Positions 57,005-64,000 of a DNA stretch of 64,000 nt are shown piece after piece. A program made the translations under genes and the position numbers. Origin of the DNA: Streptomyces candidus (GTDB lineage Bacteria > Actinomycetota > Actinomycetes > Streptomycetales > Streptomycetaceae); assembly GCF_014207445.1 (NCBI RefSeq), contig NZ_JACHEM010000001.1, forward strand, positions 558,001-622,000, in the 5' to 3' direction. The stretch's first letter is position 1; every line of letters begins with the position of its first letter. The notes beneath the pieces are model-generated. The model was not told the DNA's origin and ran no database searches. It saw only the letters and a list, made by a program, of their open reading frames with translations.

Positions 57005-57141
57005 GTGCTGTGCACTTTGTGTCGTTTTCCGTGGTGTCCCCCGGCGACATCGCCAACTTTAGACGGTGGATCGCCGCTTCACCAAATCCCTTTTTCACTC
57101 CCGTGACCGAGGGAGTGGACAGCCTCATCCCCTCGCCCTTT

Positions 57142-57157
57142 GTGACGATAGCGTCAC
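57142..57157 (+). promoter_or_regulatory. Inverted repeat at the 5' end of the GT87 gene
   Basis: GTGACGATAGCGTCAC has perfect 6-bp arms around ATAG. It sits directly before the preferred GTG start at 57163 with a further TTTTGTGACC after it. It could be an operator or a short hairpin that shields the start. No ribosome site is visible here. Confidence 0.45.
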
Positions 57158-57162
57158 CTTTT

Positions 57163-58395
57163 GTGACCTCTATTGTCGAACGCCTCAGCGCCGATCGTGG
57201 CGTCCGGGCGTCCCGCTCCCTGTTCGCGGCCGGTGCGGTCTGCCTGCTGTCCTTCACCGCGTTCTGTTGCGCTCAGCGGCTGGCACACGTCTCGATGGTC
57301 GACCTGGCCGTCTACCGCGCCGAGGGTGCTGCGGTCCTCGCCGGCAGCGATCTGTACGACCTGCGGGTCACCGCAGCGAATCTTCCCATGACGTATCCGC
57401 CCTTCGCCGCCTTGTTGTTCATTCCGCTGGCCGTGCTGGACGAGGGTCTCCTGCGCGCCCTCGTCACGGCCGGCAATCTCGCTCTCCTGGTCGCCCTGGT
57501 GCATCTCTCTCTCAGGCTCGTCGGCCGCGACAGCACTGCCGTCTCCCTATGGGTGGCCTCCGTCGTGGTCTGGTGCGAGCCGGTATGGACGACGCTGAGA
57601 TACGGGCAGATCAACCTGGTCCTCGTCGTCACCGTGCTGTGGGACCTGACCCGCCACGACCGGCACCGCTGGGCGGGCGTGGGCATCGGCCTGGCGGCGG
57701 CGGTAAAACTCACCCCGGGCCTCTTCGTGGCCTTCCTGCTGCTGACGGGGCTGATCCGGGTCCACCGCGCCGGTACGTGGCACGACAACGTTTGGCTGCG
57801 GCGGGCAGCGGTCTCCTGCGCGGCGTTCCTCGCCGCCACTGGCGCCTCGGCGATGGCTCTTCCCGCCGACTCCTGGAGGTTCTGGACCCGCATGGTGTTC
57901 GAGTCCGGCCGGGTCGGCAACGTCGAGGACACCGCGAACCAGTCCCTCAACGGGGTCCTGGCCCGCCTCCTGCACACCGGCGAACCGGGCGCATGGTGGG
58001 CCATCACCGCCGCTTTCGCCGCAGTCGTCGGGCTGTACGCGGCGGCGGACGCCGCGCTGCGCGGCGAACGAGCCCGTGCCGTGCTGACCTGTGCGACCAC
58101 CGCTCTTCTGATCAGTCCGATCTCCTGGTCGCACCACTGGGTGTGGTGCGTGCCTCTGCTGGTGCTTCTCGCGGCGGAGACTGCGGGGAGCAAGGGGAGC
58201 GGGCGGACCGGGACGTGGGTGGCGGGTTCGGTCTTCTTCTCGTACGCGCTGTGGGCGGTGCCGCACGGAAAGCAGGGACGGCCGGAACTGCATCAGAGCT
58301 TCGGGGAGTTCGCCCTGTCGGCGCTCTATCCGGCAGTCGGACTGGCCTTCGTCCTGGTGAACGTGTTCCGGACTCAGGCTCTCGCGAAGGAGTAG
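57163..58395 (+). CDS. Glycosyltransferase family 87 (mannosyltransferase-like) membrane protein
   Basis: This protein of about 410 residues has some ten TM segments and the GT87 pattern: VDLAVYRAEGAAVLAGSDLYDLR, PMTYPPFAALLFIPLAVLD, LRYGQINLVLVVTVLWDL, GIGLAAAVKLTPGLFVAFLLL, ANQSLNGVLARLL and ISPISWSHHWVW. Such enzymes move mannose from polyprenyl-phosphate-mannose to lipids or proteins outside the membrane. The open frame reaches back to 57010, 6 bp from the tRNA, leaving no promoter room; GTG 57163 gives a usual length. GTG 57142 is an alternative. Confidence 0.87.
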   Translation: MTSIVERLSADRGVRASRSLFAAGAVCLLSFTAFCCAQRLAHVSMVDLAVYRAEGAAVLAGSDLYDLRVTAANLPMTYPPFAALLFIPLAVLDEGLLRALVTAGNLALLVALVHLSLRLVGRDSTAVSLWVASVVVWCEPVWTTLRYGQINLVLVVTVLWDLTRHDRHRWAGVGIGLAAAVKLTPGLFVAFLLLTGLIRVHRAGTWHDNVWLRRAAVSCAAFLAATGASAMALPADSWRFWTRMVFESGRVGNVEDTANQSLNGVLARLLHTGEPGAWWAITAAFAAVVGLYAAADAALRGERARAVLTCATTALLISPISWSHHWVWCVPLLVLLAAETAGSKGSGRTGTWVAGSVFFSYALWAVPHGKQGRPELHQSFGEFALSALYPAVGLAFVLVNVFRTQALAKE

Positions 58396-58607
58396 AACCT
58401 CTTGAGGGTGCAGTGCTCGTCGAGCAGCCGGCCGTAGATCGGCTCGCCCTCCAGCTCACGGTAGGTCTCGATCGGGTCGCCTTTTATGATCAGTGCCCGC
58501 GCGCACTCCTCGCACCAGTACTGGTACTCGGAGTTGACCGGTTCCATGTCGCGGACGATCGGCGTACCGCTGCCACACCAGTCACATTTGCGCCTGTGCG
58601 CGCCCAT
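58374..58607 (-). CDS. Small zinc-finger-like conserved protein
   Basis: This 77-residue protein has CDWCGSG and CEEC, two CxxC knuckles about 20 residues apart, fitting one zinc site, followed by a basic helical end (HCTLKRFYSFARA). It is probably a small nucleic-acid or protein-binding module. ATG 58607. Its last 22 bp overlap the end of the GT87 gene on the other strand. Confidence 0.8.
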   Translation of the reverse strand: MGAHRRKCDWCGSGTPIVRDMEPVNSEYQYWCEECARALIIKGDPIETYRELEGEPIYGRLLDEHCTLKRFYSFARA

Positions 58608-58678
58608 CGTCCCCTCCCCTGCTGAGGCCGCCCCTTCCGGCGGTCGATTCTGTCACGGTTACGCAAGAAGGACAGCAA

Positions 58679-58710
58679 AAGATCCCGCCCCCTGCTGGGG
58701 ACGGGATCTT
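58679..58710 (-). terminator. Terminator of tRNA-Ala copy 2
   Basis: AAGATCCCG (58679-58687) pairs with CGGGATCTT (58702-58710), then CCCC with GGGG around TGCT. The minus-strand tail is TTTTGCTGTC. It begins 6 bp after the tRNA. Confidence 0.88.
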
Positions 58711-58715
58711 GATTG

Positions 58716-58788
58716 TGGAGCTAAGGAGAATTGAACTCCTGACCTCCTGCATGCCATGCAGGCGCTCTACCAACTGAGCTATAGCCCC
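58716..58788 (-). tRNA. tRNA-Ala (anticodon GGC), copy 2
   Basis: Identical over all 73 nt to the tRNA at 56932-57004, with its own terminator and different flanking sequence. CCA is not encoded. Confidence 0.98.
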
Positions 58789-58936
58789 GCGTGTTCTCGG
58801 TGCTGTGCGGGGTGTTTCCCGCTCTGCGCTGCGAACAAGAAGAACTCTAGCCTGCGACTTGCCGGAAAGTGAAATCCGGGGTGGCCACCGTCCGGGAGGC
58901 TGCCGTAAGGCGGCTCCGGGACGGCCCGGGAGGGGT

Positions 58937-59581
58937 TCAGTCGTCGTCGCCGAGCACGGGTTCCGGGAGCGTCCCGGCGTTGTGCTCCATGAGTCGCCAG
59001 CCGCGGGCGCCCTCGCCGAGGACGGACCAGCAGCAGTTGGTCAGGCCGCCGAGGCCTTCCCAGTGGTGGGACTCCAAACCGAGCAGGCGGCCGATGGTGG
59101 TGCGGATGGTGCCGCCGTGGCTGACGACGACGAGCGTGCCGTTGTCAGCGAGTTTGTCGGCGTGCGCCAGAACCACCGGGGCCGCCCGGTCGGCGACTTC
59201 GGTCTCCAGTTCGCCGCCGCCCCGGCGAATCGGTTCGCCACGCTTCCACGCCGCGTACTGCTCGCCGTACCGCTCGATGATTTCCGTGTGGGTGAGGCCC
59301 TGCCAGGCACCCGCGTACGTCTCGCGCAGACCGGTGTCGTGCGTGACGTCGAGGCCCGTGAGCGCGGCCAGTTCGGCTGCCGTGTCCGCGGCCCTCTTGA
59401 GGTCGGAGGCGATGATCGCGTCGGGTTTGAGCGAGGCGAGCAGCCGGGCGGCCCGGCGGGCCTGGGCCACGCCGGTCTCGGTCAGCCCGATGTCCGTGGT
59501 GCCCTGGAAGCGGCGCTCCAGGTTCCAGGAGGTCTGCCCGTGGCGCCACAGGACGATGCGCCGTCCACGGTTTTCGTTCAC
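58937..59581 (-). CDS. Histidine phosphatase family protein
   Basis: This 214-residue phosphoglycerate-mutase-fold phosphatase has the catalytic His in IVLWRHGQTSWNLERR, Arg in SDLKRAADTA, Glu in LRETYAGAWQGLTHTE and the second His in VVVSHGGTIR. The RHGQ motif suggests a phosphatase rather than a glycolytic mutase. Substrate unknown. GTG 59581 follows rsfS by 38 bp in the same direction. It is the last gene of the nadD-LCP-rsfS cluster. Confidence 0.9.
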   Translation of the reverse strand: MNENRGRRIVLWRHGQTSWNLERRFQGTTDIGLTETGVAQARRAARLLASLKPDAIIASDLKRAADTAAELAALTGLDVTHDTGLRETYAGAWQGLTHTEIIERYGEQYAAWKRGEPIRRGGGELETEVADRAAPVVLAHADKLADNGTLVVVSHGGTIRTTIGRLLGLESHHWEGLGGLTNCCWSVLGEGARGWRLMEHNAGTLPEPVLGDDD

Positions 59582-59619
59582 CGCGTCATCGTTCCCGGTA
59601 CTGATCGCCGGCGTGCCGT

Positions 59620-60063
59620 TCAGAACAGGTCTCCTTCTCCGTCCAGCTCACCCGCGGGGTTCAGCTTGGCGTGCTCCTCGGCCTTGCCGCGGGTCCGCAC
59701 CGCGTCCTCGGGCAGCGCGATCTCGGGGCAGTCCTTCCACAGGCGTTCCAGCGCGTAGTAGACGCGCTCCTCGCTGTGCTGGACGTGGACGACGATGTCG
59801 ACGTAGTCGAGGAGGATCCAGCGGGCCTCGCGGTCGCCCTCGCGGCGTACCGGCTTGGCGCCGAGTTCCTTGTTGAGCTTCTCCTCGATCTCGTCGACGA
59901 TCGACTTGACCTGTCGGTCGTTGGGCGCGGAGGCGACCAGGAAGGCGTCCGTGATGGACAGCACATCGCTGACGTCGTACGCGATGATGTCGTGCGCGAG
60001 CCGGTCGGCGGCGGCCTGGGCGGCGGCGTTGATGAGCTCGATGGAACGGTCAGTGGCGGTCAC
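59620..60063 (-). CDS. rsfS: Ribosome silencing factor RsfS
   Basis: This 147-residue protein binds L14 and stops subunit joining when nutrients are low. The family core is HDIIAYDVSDVLSITDAFLVASAPNDRQVKSI (in parts) and WILLDYVDIVVHVQHSEERVYYALERLWKD. The C-terminal roughly 35 residues (KAEEHAKLNPAGELDGEGDLF) are an acidic tail. GTG 60063. It lies 109 bp after the LCP-like gene, part of the nadD-rsfS cluster found across bacteria. Confidence 0.95.
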   Translation of the reverse strand: MTATDRSIELINAAAQAAADRLAHDIIAYDVSDVLSITDAFLVASAPNDRQVKSIVDEIEEKLNKELGAKPVRREGDREARWILLDYVDIVVHVQHSEERVYYALERLWKDCPEIALPEDAVRTRGKAEEHAKLNPAGELDGEGDLF

Positions 60064-60172
60064 AAGCAGGCTTTCGTCGGCGGTCAGGTGATTACCACAA
60101 GGGTCTCACGTGACGCCGCCGTGCCCCGCCGGAGTTTCCGGCGGGGCACGTGGGCGGGTGCGCGGGCGACGG

Positions 60173-61879
60173 TTACTGCGGGGACGGGACCTTGTAGTCG
60201 CTGCCGAGGACGACCGAGACCTCGACGTTCTGTGCGCCCTGCCCTTTGGTGACGGCGGACGCCGGCAGGCCCAGGGTCTTGGCGACCTCTTCGGCCTTCG
60301 GCTTGTGCGCGTCGTCCGCGTAGCTGACGCCGGAGGCGGCGGCGGTGGACGCGTTCCCGGTGTCGGTGAACGCGTAGCCGCTGTTGACCAGGGCGATCCG
60401 CGCGTTCTCGGTCGCGCTCGGCTTGCCGGTGGCGTTGCGCACCCCCACCCGTACGGCAGCGCCCTGCTCGGGGGCGGTGGCGGTGCCGCCCAGGACGGTC
60501 TTGACGACGGTGTCGGATTCGCTGACGCGGCCGTCGGGTCGTACCGGCAGCAGGACCGTCTGGTACGCGCCCTTCCTGGCGTGCTCGGCGAGCTTCGCCA
60601 GGGAGACGGCGAGAGATTTCTCCGGCAGGGACGGGTCGAGGATCTGGGCGAGGCTCTGCACGGTGACGGTCGCGGCCTGCGGGTCGTCCGAGATCTTCTT
60701 CAGTACGGCATGCATGACCGCACCGAAGCGGGCGAGCTGTTTCGTCTCGGGCTCGCCGGGCGCGCGGTAGGTGGCGTACGCGACGGCCATCCGGCCCGTG
60801 AGGGTCTGCTGGGTTCCCTTGCTCACGAGGGGTGTCGCCCCCTTTTTGGCATCCGGCACGACGGTGTCGGTATCGACGTCGATGGTGCTGACGAGGTCGA
60901 CGAGTACTTCCAGGTAGGGCGTGTCGAGGCGCCAGGTACCGCCGATGGGGGTGCCGAGCGCTGTACCGAGAGACTCGCGGGTGCCTGCCGAACCGTCGTC
61001 CTCGACGGATTTGGCGAGGGTGGTGGTGACGCCGTTGTCGCCGGCGAGGGAGAGCGAGTTCGGCAACAGGACGGTGGTTCCCTGTCCGGTGCTGACGTTG
61101 TCGACGAGCAGCACCGTCGACGTCATGCCGGGCTTCTCGGTGTTGTGCAGGTGCAGCGCGATCACGTCGCGCTTCTGTGCGCCGGCCGCGCTGGGCTTGT
61201 CGTTCTTCCCGGAGGAGAGGCCGGGCAGCTTGTCTGCGTACCAGAGGTAGCCCACTCCGCCCACGACGACGAGCGCGAGAGCGACAGCGAGGGCCACGAC
61301 GCGGAAGCGGCCCCGTCGTTTGGCTTCCTCCCTGCGTTCGGTGCGGCTTTCGGTGAACTTCAGCCAGTCGATGACGTCTTCGGACTTGTCGTCCGGCTCC
61401 TCCACGAAGGCGAACTGTTCGGTGGCGTACTGGGGAGCTTCCGTGCGGCGCTGTCCGGGCACTTCGGCGCGGGACGCTGCGTCAGGAATTTCCTCGGAGA
61501 CCGCGGGTGCCGAGCGGGGCGGGCGGCGGGCCTGCTGCGGCTCCGGAAGGGGAGACTGCTGGGGGGCCCACGGCTGTTGCTGTCCGCCGGTGTCGTAGCC
61601 GTACGTCTCGTGAGATGGCGTGGCCTGCTGCGGTGATGCCTGCTGCGCGTACGGGTCGAAGGGTGCAGGCTGCTGCGGCTGCTGGGCGTACGGGTCGTAG
61701 CCGTACCCCTCGGGCTGCGGGGACTGCGGGGGGAGGTGGCCGTACGGGTCGTGCTGCTCTGGTGGTGCGGTCTGTTGGTACACCGGTTGTCCGTACGCGT
61801 CGTAGCCGATGATCTCCGGCTGCGGCTGCGTGTAGGGATCGAGTGCGTACGGGTCGTACGGGTTGTGGCGATCGTTCAC
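60173..61879 (-). CDS. Degenerate LCP-like membrane protein with LytR_C domain
   Basis: This 568-residue protein has about 200 cytoplasmic residues rich in DPY/YDPYAQQ and Pro/Gln, then one TM (VVALAVALALVVVGGVGYLWY). An LCP-like exterior domain follows (about 235-400: STVLLVDNVSTGQGTTVLLP, LTGRMAVAYATYR) and a C-terminal LytR_C domain (VRVGVRNATGKPSATENARI). LCP enzymes attach polymers to peptidoglycan, but the usual IPRDT arginine motif reads LPNSL here, so activity is doubtful. GTG 61879 has AAGGGGG about 6 nt upstream. Confidence 0.85.
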   Translation of the reverse strand: MNDRHNPYDPYALDPYTQPQPEIIGYDAYGQPVYQQTAPPEQHDPYGHLPPQSPQPEGYGYDPYAQQPQQPAPFDPYAQQASPQQATPSHETYGYDTGGQQQPWAPQQSPLPEPQQARRPPRSAPAVSEEIPDAASRAEVPGQRRTEAPQYATEQFAFVEEPDDKSEDVIDWLKFTESRTERREEAKRRGRFRVVALAVALALVVVGGVGYLWYADKLPGLSSGKNDKPSAAGAQKRDVIALHLHNTEKPGMTSTVLLVDNVSTGQGTTVLLPNSLSLAGDNGVTTTLAKSVEDDGSAGTRESLGTALGTPIGGTWRLDTPYLEVLVDLVSTIDVDTDTVVPDAKKGATPLVSKGTQQTLTGRMAVAYATYRAPGEPETKQLARFGAVMHAVLKKISDDPQAATVTVQSLAQILDPSLPEKSLAVSLAKLAEHARKGAYQTVLLPVRPDGRVSESDTVVKTVLGGTATAPEQGAAVRVGVRNATGKPSATENARIALVNSGYAFTDTGNASTAAASGVSYADDAHKPKAEEVAKTLGLPASAVTKGQGAQNVEVSVVLGSDYKVPSPQ

Positions 61880-61926
61880 CGGTGCCCCCTTTCCGTCCTG
61901 CTCCTGCTGCTCCGTGCCGCGTGCCG

Positions 61927-62586
61927 TCAGTCCCGGTACAGCTCGCGCTTGTCGATATAGCGGACGACGCCGTCGGGCACCAGGTACCAGACGGGGTCGC
62001 CGCCGCGTACTCGCGCGCGGCAGTCCGTTGAGGAGATCGCGAGCGCGGGCACTTCCACGAGGGAGACGCCGCCCTCGGGCAGCCCGTCGGACGACAGGTC
62101 GTGTCCGGGCCGGGTGACCCCGATGAAGTGGGCGAGGGCGAAGAGTTCCTCGGCGTCGCGCCAGGTGAGGATCTGCGAAAGCGCGTCGGCACCGGTGATG
62201 AAGAACAGGTCCGCGTCGGCGTTGAGCGCGCGCAGGTCCCGCAGGGTGTCGATGGTGTACGTCGGCCCACCGCGATCGATGTCGATGCGGCTGACCGAGA
62301 ACTGCGGGTTGGACGCGGTCGCGATGACCGTCATCAGGTAGCGGTCCTCGGCGGGTGTGACCAGCTTGTGGCTCTTCTGCCACGGCTCTCCGGTCGGTAC
62401 GAACACCACCTCGTCGAGGTGGAAGAGTGCGGCCACCTCGCTGGCGGCCACCAGGTGGCCGTGGTGGATCGGGTCGAACGTGCCGCCCATGACGCCGATC
62501 CGTCGCTTGCCCGTACCGTCCGCGCTGTGCACGCGGCTCACTCTGTCCCTACCGGCCGGGCCGGTGGGCATTTCCTGCTCTCCCAT
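61927..62586 (-). CDS. nadD: Nicotinate-nucleotide adenylyltransferase
   Basis: This enzyme makes NaAD from nicotinate mononucleotide and ATP in NAD synthesis. It shows [20 protein letters not shown] (nucleotide-binding HxGH), [22 protein letters not shown] and the [13 protein letters not shown] signature. The 219-residue form starts at ATG 62586; ATG 62571 has a better ribosome site (GGGAG, 6 nt) and may be the true start, giving 214 residues. It is 47 bp upstream of the LCP-like gene. Confidence 0.94.
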   Translation of the reverse strand: MGEQEMPTGPAGRDRVSRVHSADGTGKRRIGVMGGTFDPIHHGHLVAASEVAALFHLDEVVFVPTGEPWQKSHKLVTPAEDRYLMTVIATASNPQFSVSRIDIDRGGPTYTIDTLRDLRALNADADLFFITGADALSQILTWRDAEELFALAHFIGVTRPGHDLSSDGLPEGGVSLVEVPALAISSTDCRARVRGGDPVWYLVPDGVVRYIDKRELYRD

Positions 62587-62635
62587 GCGTGCAGACCCTA
62601 CTGGCCCGGGTGCCCGGCCCGGACCCCCGGTCCGT

Positions 62636-62803
62636 TCAGCGGTCCCGGTTGAAGCGGGTGGTGATCCAGAGCAGCAGCATGAGCGCGATGAAGGCGCCAC
62701 CGCCGGTGACCAGGGGGCTGATGGAGGCGTGCTCGTCGACGTGCGTGGAGCCCTCACCGGAGGCGAGGGTCACGAGCTGTGCTGCGGTGCTGTGGAAACT
62801 CAT
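62636..62803 (-). CDS. Small single-TM protein
   Basis: This 55-residue protein has an extracytoplasmic-type front ([20 protein letters not shown]), one TM ([19 protein letters not shown]) and a short basic end RFNRDR. Such small proteins precede nadD in Streptomyces; function unknown. ATG 62803 with AGGT about 10 nt upstream. Confidence 0.7.
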   Translation of the reverse strand: MSFHSTAAQLVTLASGEGSTHVDEHASISPLVTGGGAFIALMLLLWITTRFNRDR

Positions 62804-63023
62804 CTTCGCGGACCTATCGGGAGACGGAGGGGAGACTTCGGCAACATCGTATGCGGCGTGGCCGGGCACGCTCACGCCGACTCAGTCGTTGAGGCGATAT
62901 CGGGCCCCGGGCAACCGGTCCGGGGCGGGTCGGCGTCAGCAAGGGGGAAGCCCTGGGAGGGCCCCTTAGGCTGAGGGCCGTCCGGGGGACGGGACATGTC
63001 TCGTACGAGAGCAGAGGTCAGTC

Positions 63024-64000
63024 ATGACAGACGGCAATCACGAGCAGGGACAGGGCAGCGAGCAGGGGGGCGGCGGTTTCACGGGCGGTGACCGGGAGAG
63101 GCTTCCCGGTCGGCAGCGCAGGCGGTTTCCCGGTATTTCCTCCCGGGCGTACGAGCACCCGGCGGACCGGTCGGCCTTGGTGGCGCTGCGCAAGCTGAGC
63201 GGTTTTGACACGGTCTTCAAGGCTCTGAGCGGTCTGCTGCCGGAGCGGAGTCTGCGACTGCTGTTCCTGTCCGACTCGGTGCGGGTGAGCGACGAGCAGT
63301 TCTCGCACCTGAACTCGATGCTGCGGGACGCCTGTTACATCCTGGACCTGGAGAAGGTTCCGGCGATGTACGTCACGCAGGACCCGAAGCCCAACGCGAT
63401 GTGCATCGGTCTCGACGAGCCGATCATCGTGGTGACGACGGGTTTGGTGGAGCTCCTCGACGAGGAGGAGATGCGGGCGGTCGTCGGGCACGAGGTGGGA
63501 CACGCTTTGTCCGGACATTCGGTCTACCGGACGGTCCTCCTGTTCCTGACGAGTCTGGCACTGAAGGTCGCGTGGATTCCGCTGGGCAACATCGCGATCA
63601 TGGCGATCATCACGGGGCTGCGGGAGTGGTTCCGCAAGTCGGAGCTTTCTGCGGACCGGGCCGGGCTGCTGGTGGGTCAGGACCTTCAGGCGTCGATGCG
63701 CGGGCTGATGAAGATCGCCGGCGGCAATCACCTGCACGAGATGAACGTGGACGCGTTCCTCAAGCAGGCAGAGGAGTACGAGGCGGGCGGCGATCTGCGC
63801 GACTCGGTACTGAAGATCATGAACGTGCTGCCGCGTTCGCACCCGTTCACCACGGTACGGGCGGCGGAGCTGAAGAAATGGGCCGAGAGCCGTGACTACC
63901 AGCGGGTCATGGACGGTCACTACCCGCGGCGGGACGAGGACAAGGACACCTCCGTGACGGATTCGTTCAAGGAGTCCGCCTCCCACTACGCGGACACGGT
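63024..64000 (+). CDS. M48 family metallopeptidase (runs off the window)
   Basis: At least 325 residues; the 3' end is beyond 64000. A Gly/Gln/Arg-rich front (1-40) leads into the M48 domain: VPAMYVTQDPKPNAMCIGLDEP, then VVGHEVGHALSGH (HExxH, His156-Glu157-His160) and a third ligand in SELSADRAGLL. A hydrophobic segment (TVLLFLTSLALKVAWIPLG) just after HExxH suggests membrane association, as in HtpX-like peptidases that clear damaged membrane proteins. ATG 63024 has AGAGG about 7 nt upstream. Confidence 0.9.
   Translation, partial: MTDGNHEQGQGSEQGGGGFTGGDRERLPGRQRRRFPGISSRAYEHPADRSALVALRKLSGFDTVFKALSGLLPERSLRLLFLSDSVRVSDEQFSHLNSMLRDACYILDLEKVPAMYVTQDPKPNAMCIGLDEPIIVVTTGLVELLDEEEMRAVVGHEVGHALSGHSVYRTVLLFLTSLALKVAWIPLGNIAIMAIITGLREWFRKSELSADRAGLLVGQDLQASMRGLMKIAGGNHLHEMNVDAFLKQAEEYEAGGDLRDSVLKIMNVLPRSHPFTTVRAAELKKWAESRDYQRVMDGHYPRRDEDKDTSVTDSFKESASHYADT

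Noticed and set aside
57010..57162. Longer GT87 start at 57010
   Set aside because: It starts 6 bp from the tRNA end, leaving no promoter. The added sequence is not GT87-like.

Overview
This window is a stretch of Streptomyces (or very close actinomycete) core chromosome. The grounds are very high G+C with strong third-position GC bias, frequent GTG/TTG starts, GGAGG-type ribosome sites, and gene neighbourhoods typical of the genus: znuACB-zur, uppS-recO, hrcA-dnaJ with a CIRCE-like operator, lepA/rpsT/holA/comEA/comEC, leuS, and nadD/LCP-like/rsfS. I see no transposase, integrase, phage gene or CRISPR array. Almost every base belongs to a gene, a terminator or a leader.

Layout. 1-3890: start of glyS (leftward), then the zinc uptake operon znuA-znuC-znuB and its regulator zur, with a Zur-like box over the znuA promoter. 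4014-8484: a secreted trypsin-like protease, then a leftward three-gene signalling operon (PP2C phosphatase with receiver, CHASE3-type histidine kinase, single-domain receiver). 8572-13300: uppS, recO, a TerB-like zinc-ribbon protein, and leuA with a leucine leader peptide. 13473-16426 (rightward): an M4 protease without a signal peptide, an emfourin-like inhibitor, and a GH1 glycosidase. 16505-24700: era, an Rpf-like protein, a cytidine-deaminase-like protein lacking its active site, an MmcQ/YjbR protein, a CorC/HlyC-type protein, ybeY, phoH, a PfkB sugar kinase and RNase Z. 24794-31965: HIT protein, a cut-down STAND ATPase, a lipoprotein, a VOC protein, rsmE, nitronate monooxygenase, dnaJ and hrcA. 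32127-39443: MBL hydrolase, DUF3097, hemW, a kinase/GAF/phosphatase protein and a long-chain acyl-CoA synthetase. 39793-49976: lepA, rpsT, holA, a small protein, a YceI fusion, comEC, comEA and degV. 50085-54085: a membrane-anchored protein and leuS with a classical leucine attenuator. 54362-58788: a two-gene redox module and two identical tRNA-Ala genes around a GT87 mannosyltransferase-like gene. 58937-64000: histidine phosphatase, rsfS, a degenerate LCP protein, nadD, a small membrane protein and the start of an M48 peptidase.

How the parts work together. Zinc supply is a closed loop: Zur senses zinc and probably represses znuA. Leucine status appears to be read twice by translated leader peptides, once for synthesis (leuA) and once for tRNA charging (leuS). 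Ribosome and RNA quality-control genes are concentrated here (era, ybeY, phoH, rnz, rsmE, lepA, rpsT, rsfS), with protein folding under HrcA.

The best candidate for an undescribed system is 54362-56832. It is a translationally coupled pair: a membrane protein whose four histidines have exactly the NOX/ferric-reductase spacing, and a NuoF-like flavoprotein with a C-terminal CxxHxxC ferredoxin that has lost one ligand of the usual NuoF cluster. The protease/emfourin pair, the dnaJ 3'-end duplication and the heptanucleotide repeat beside a 23-bp hairpin are the other points of most interest.
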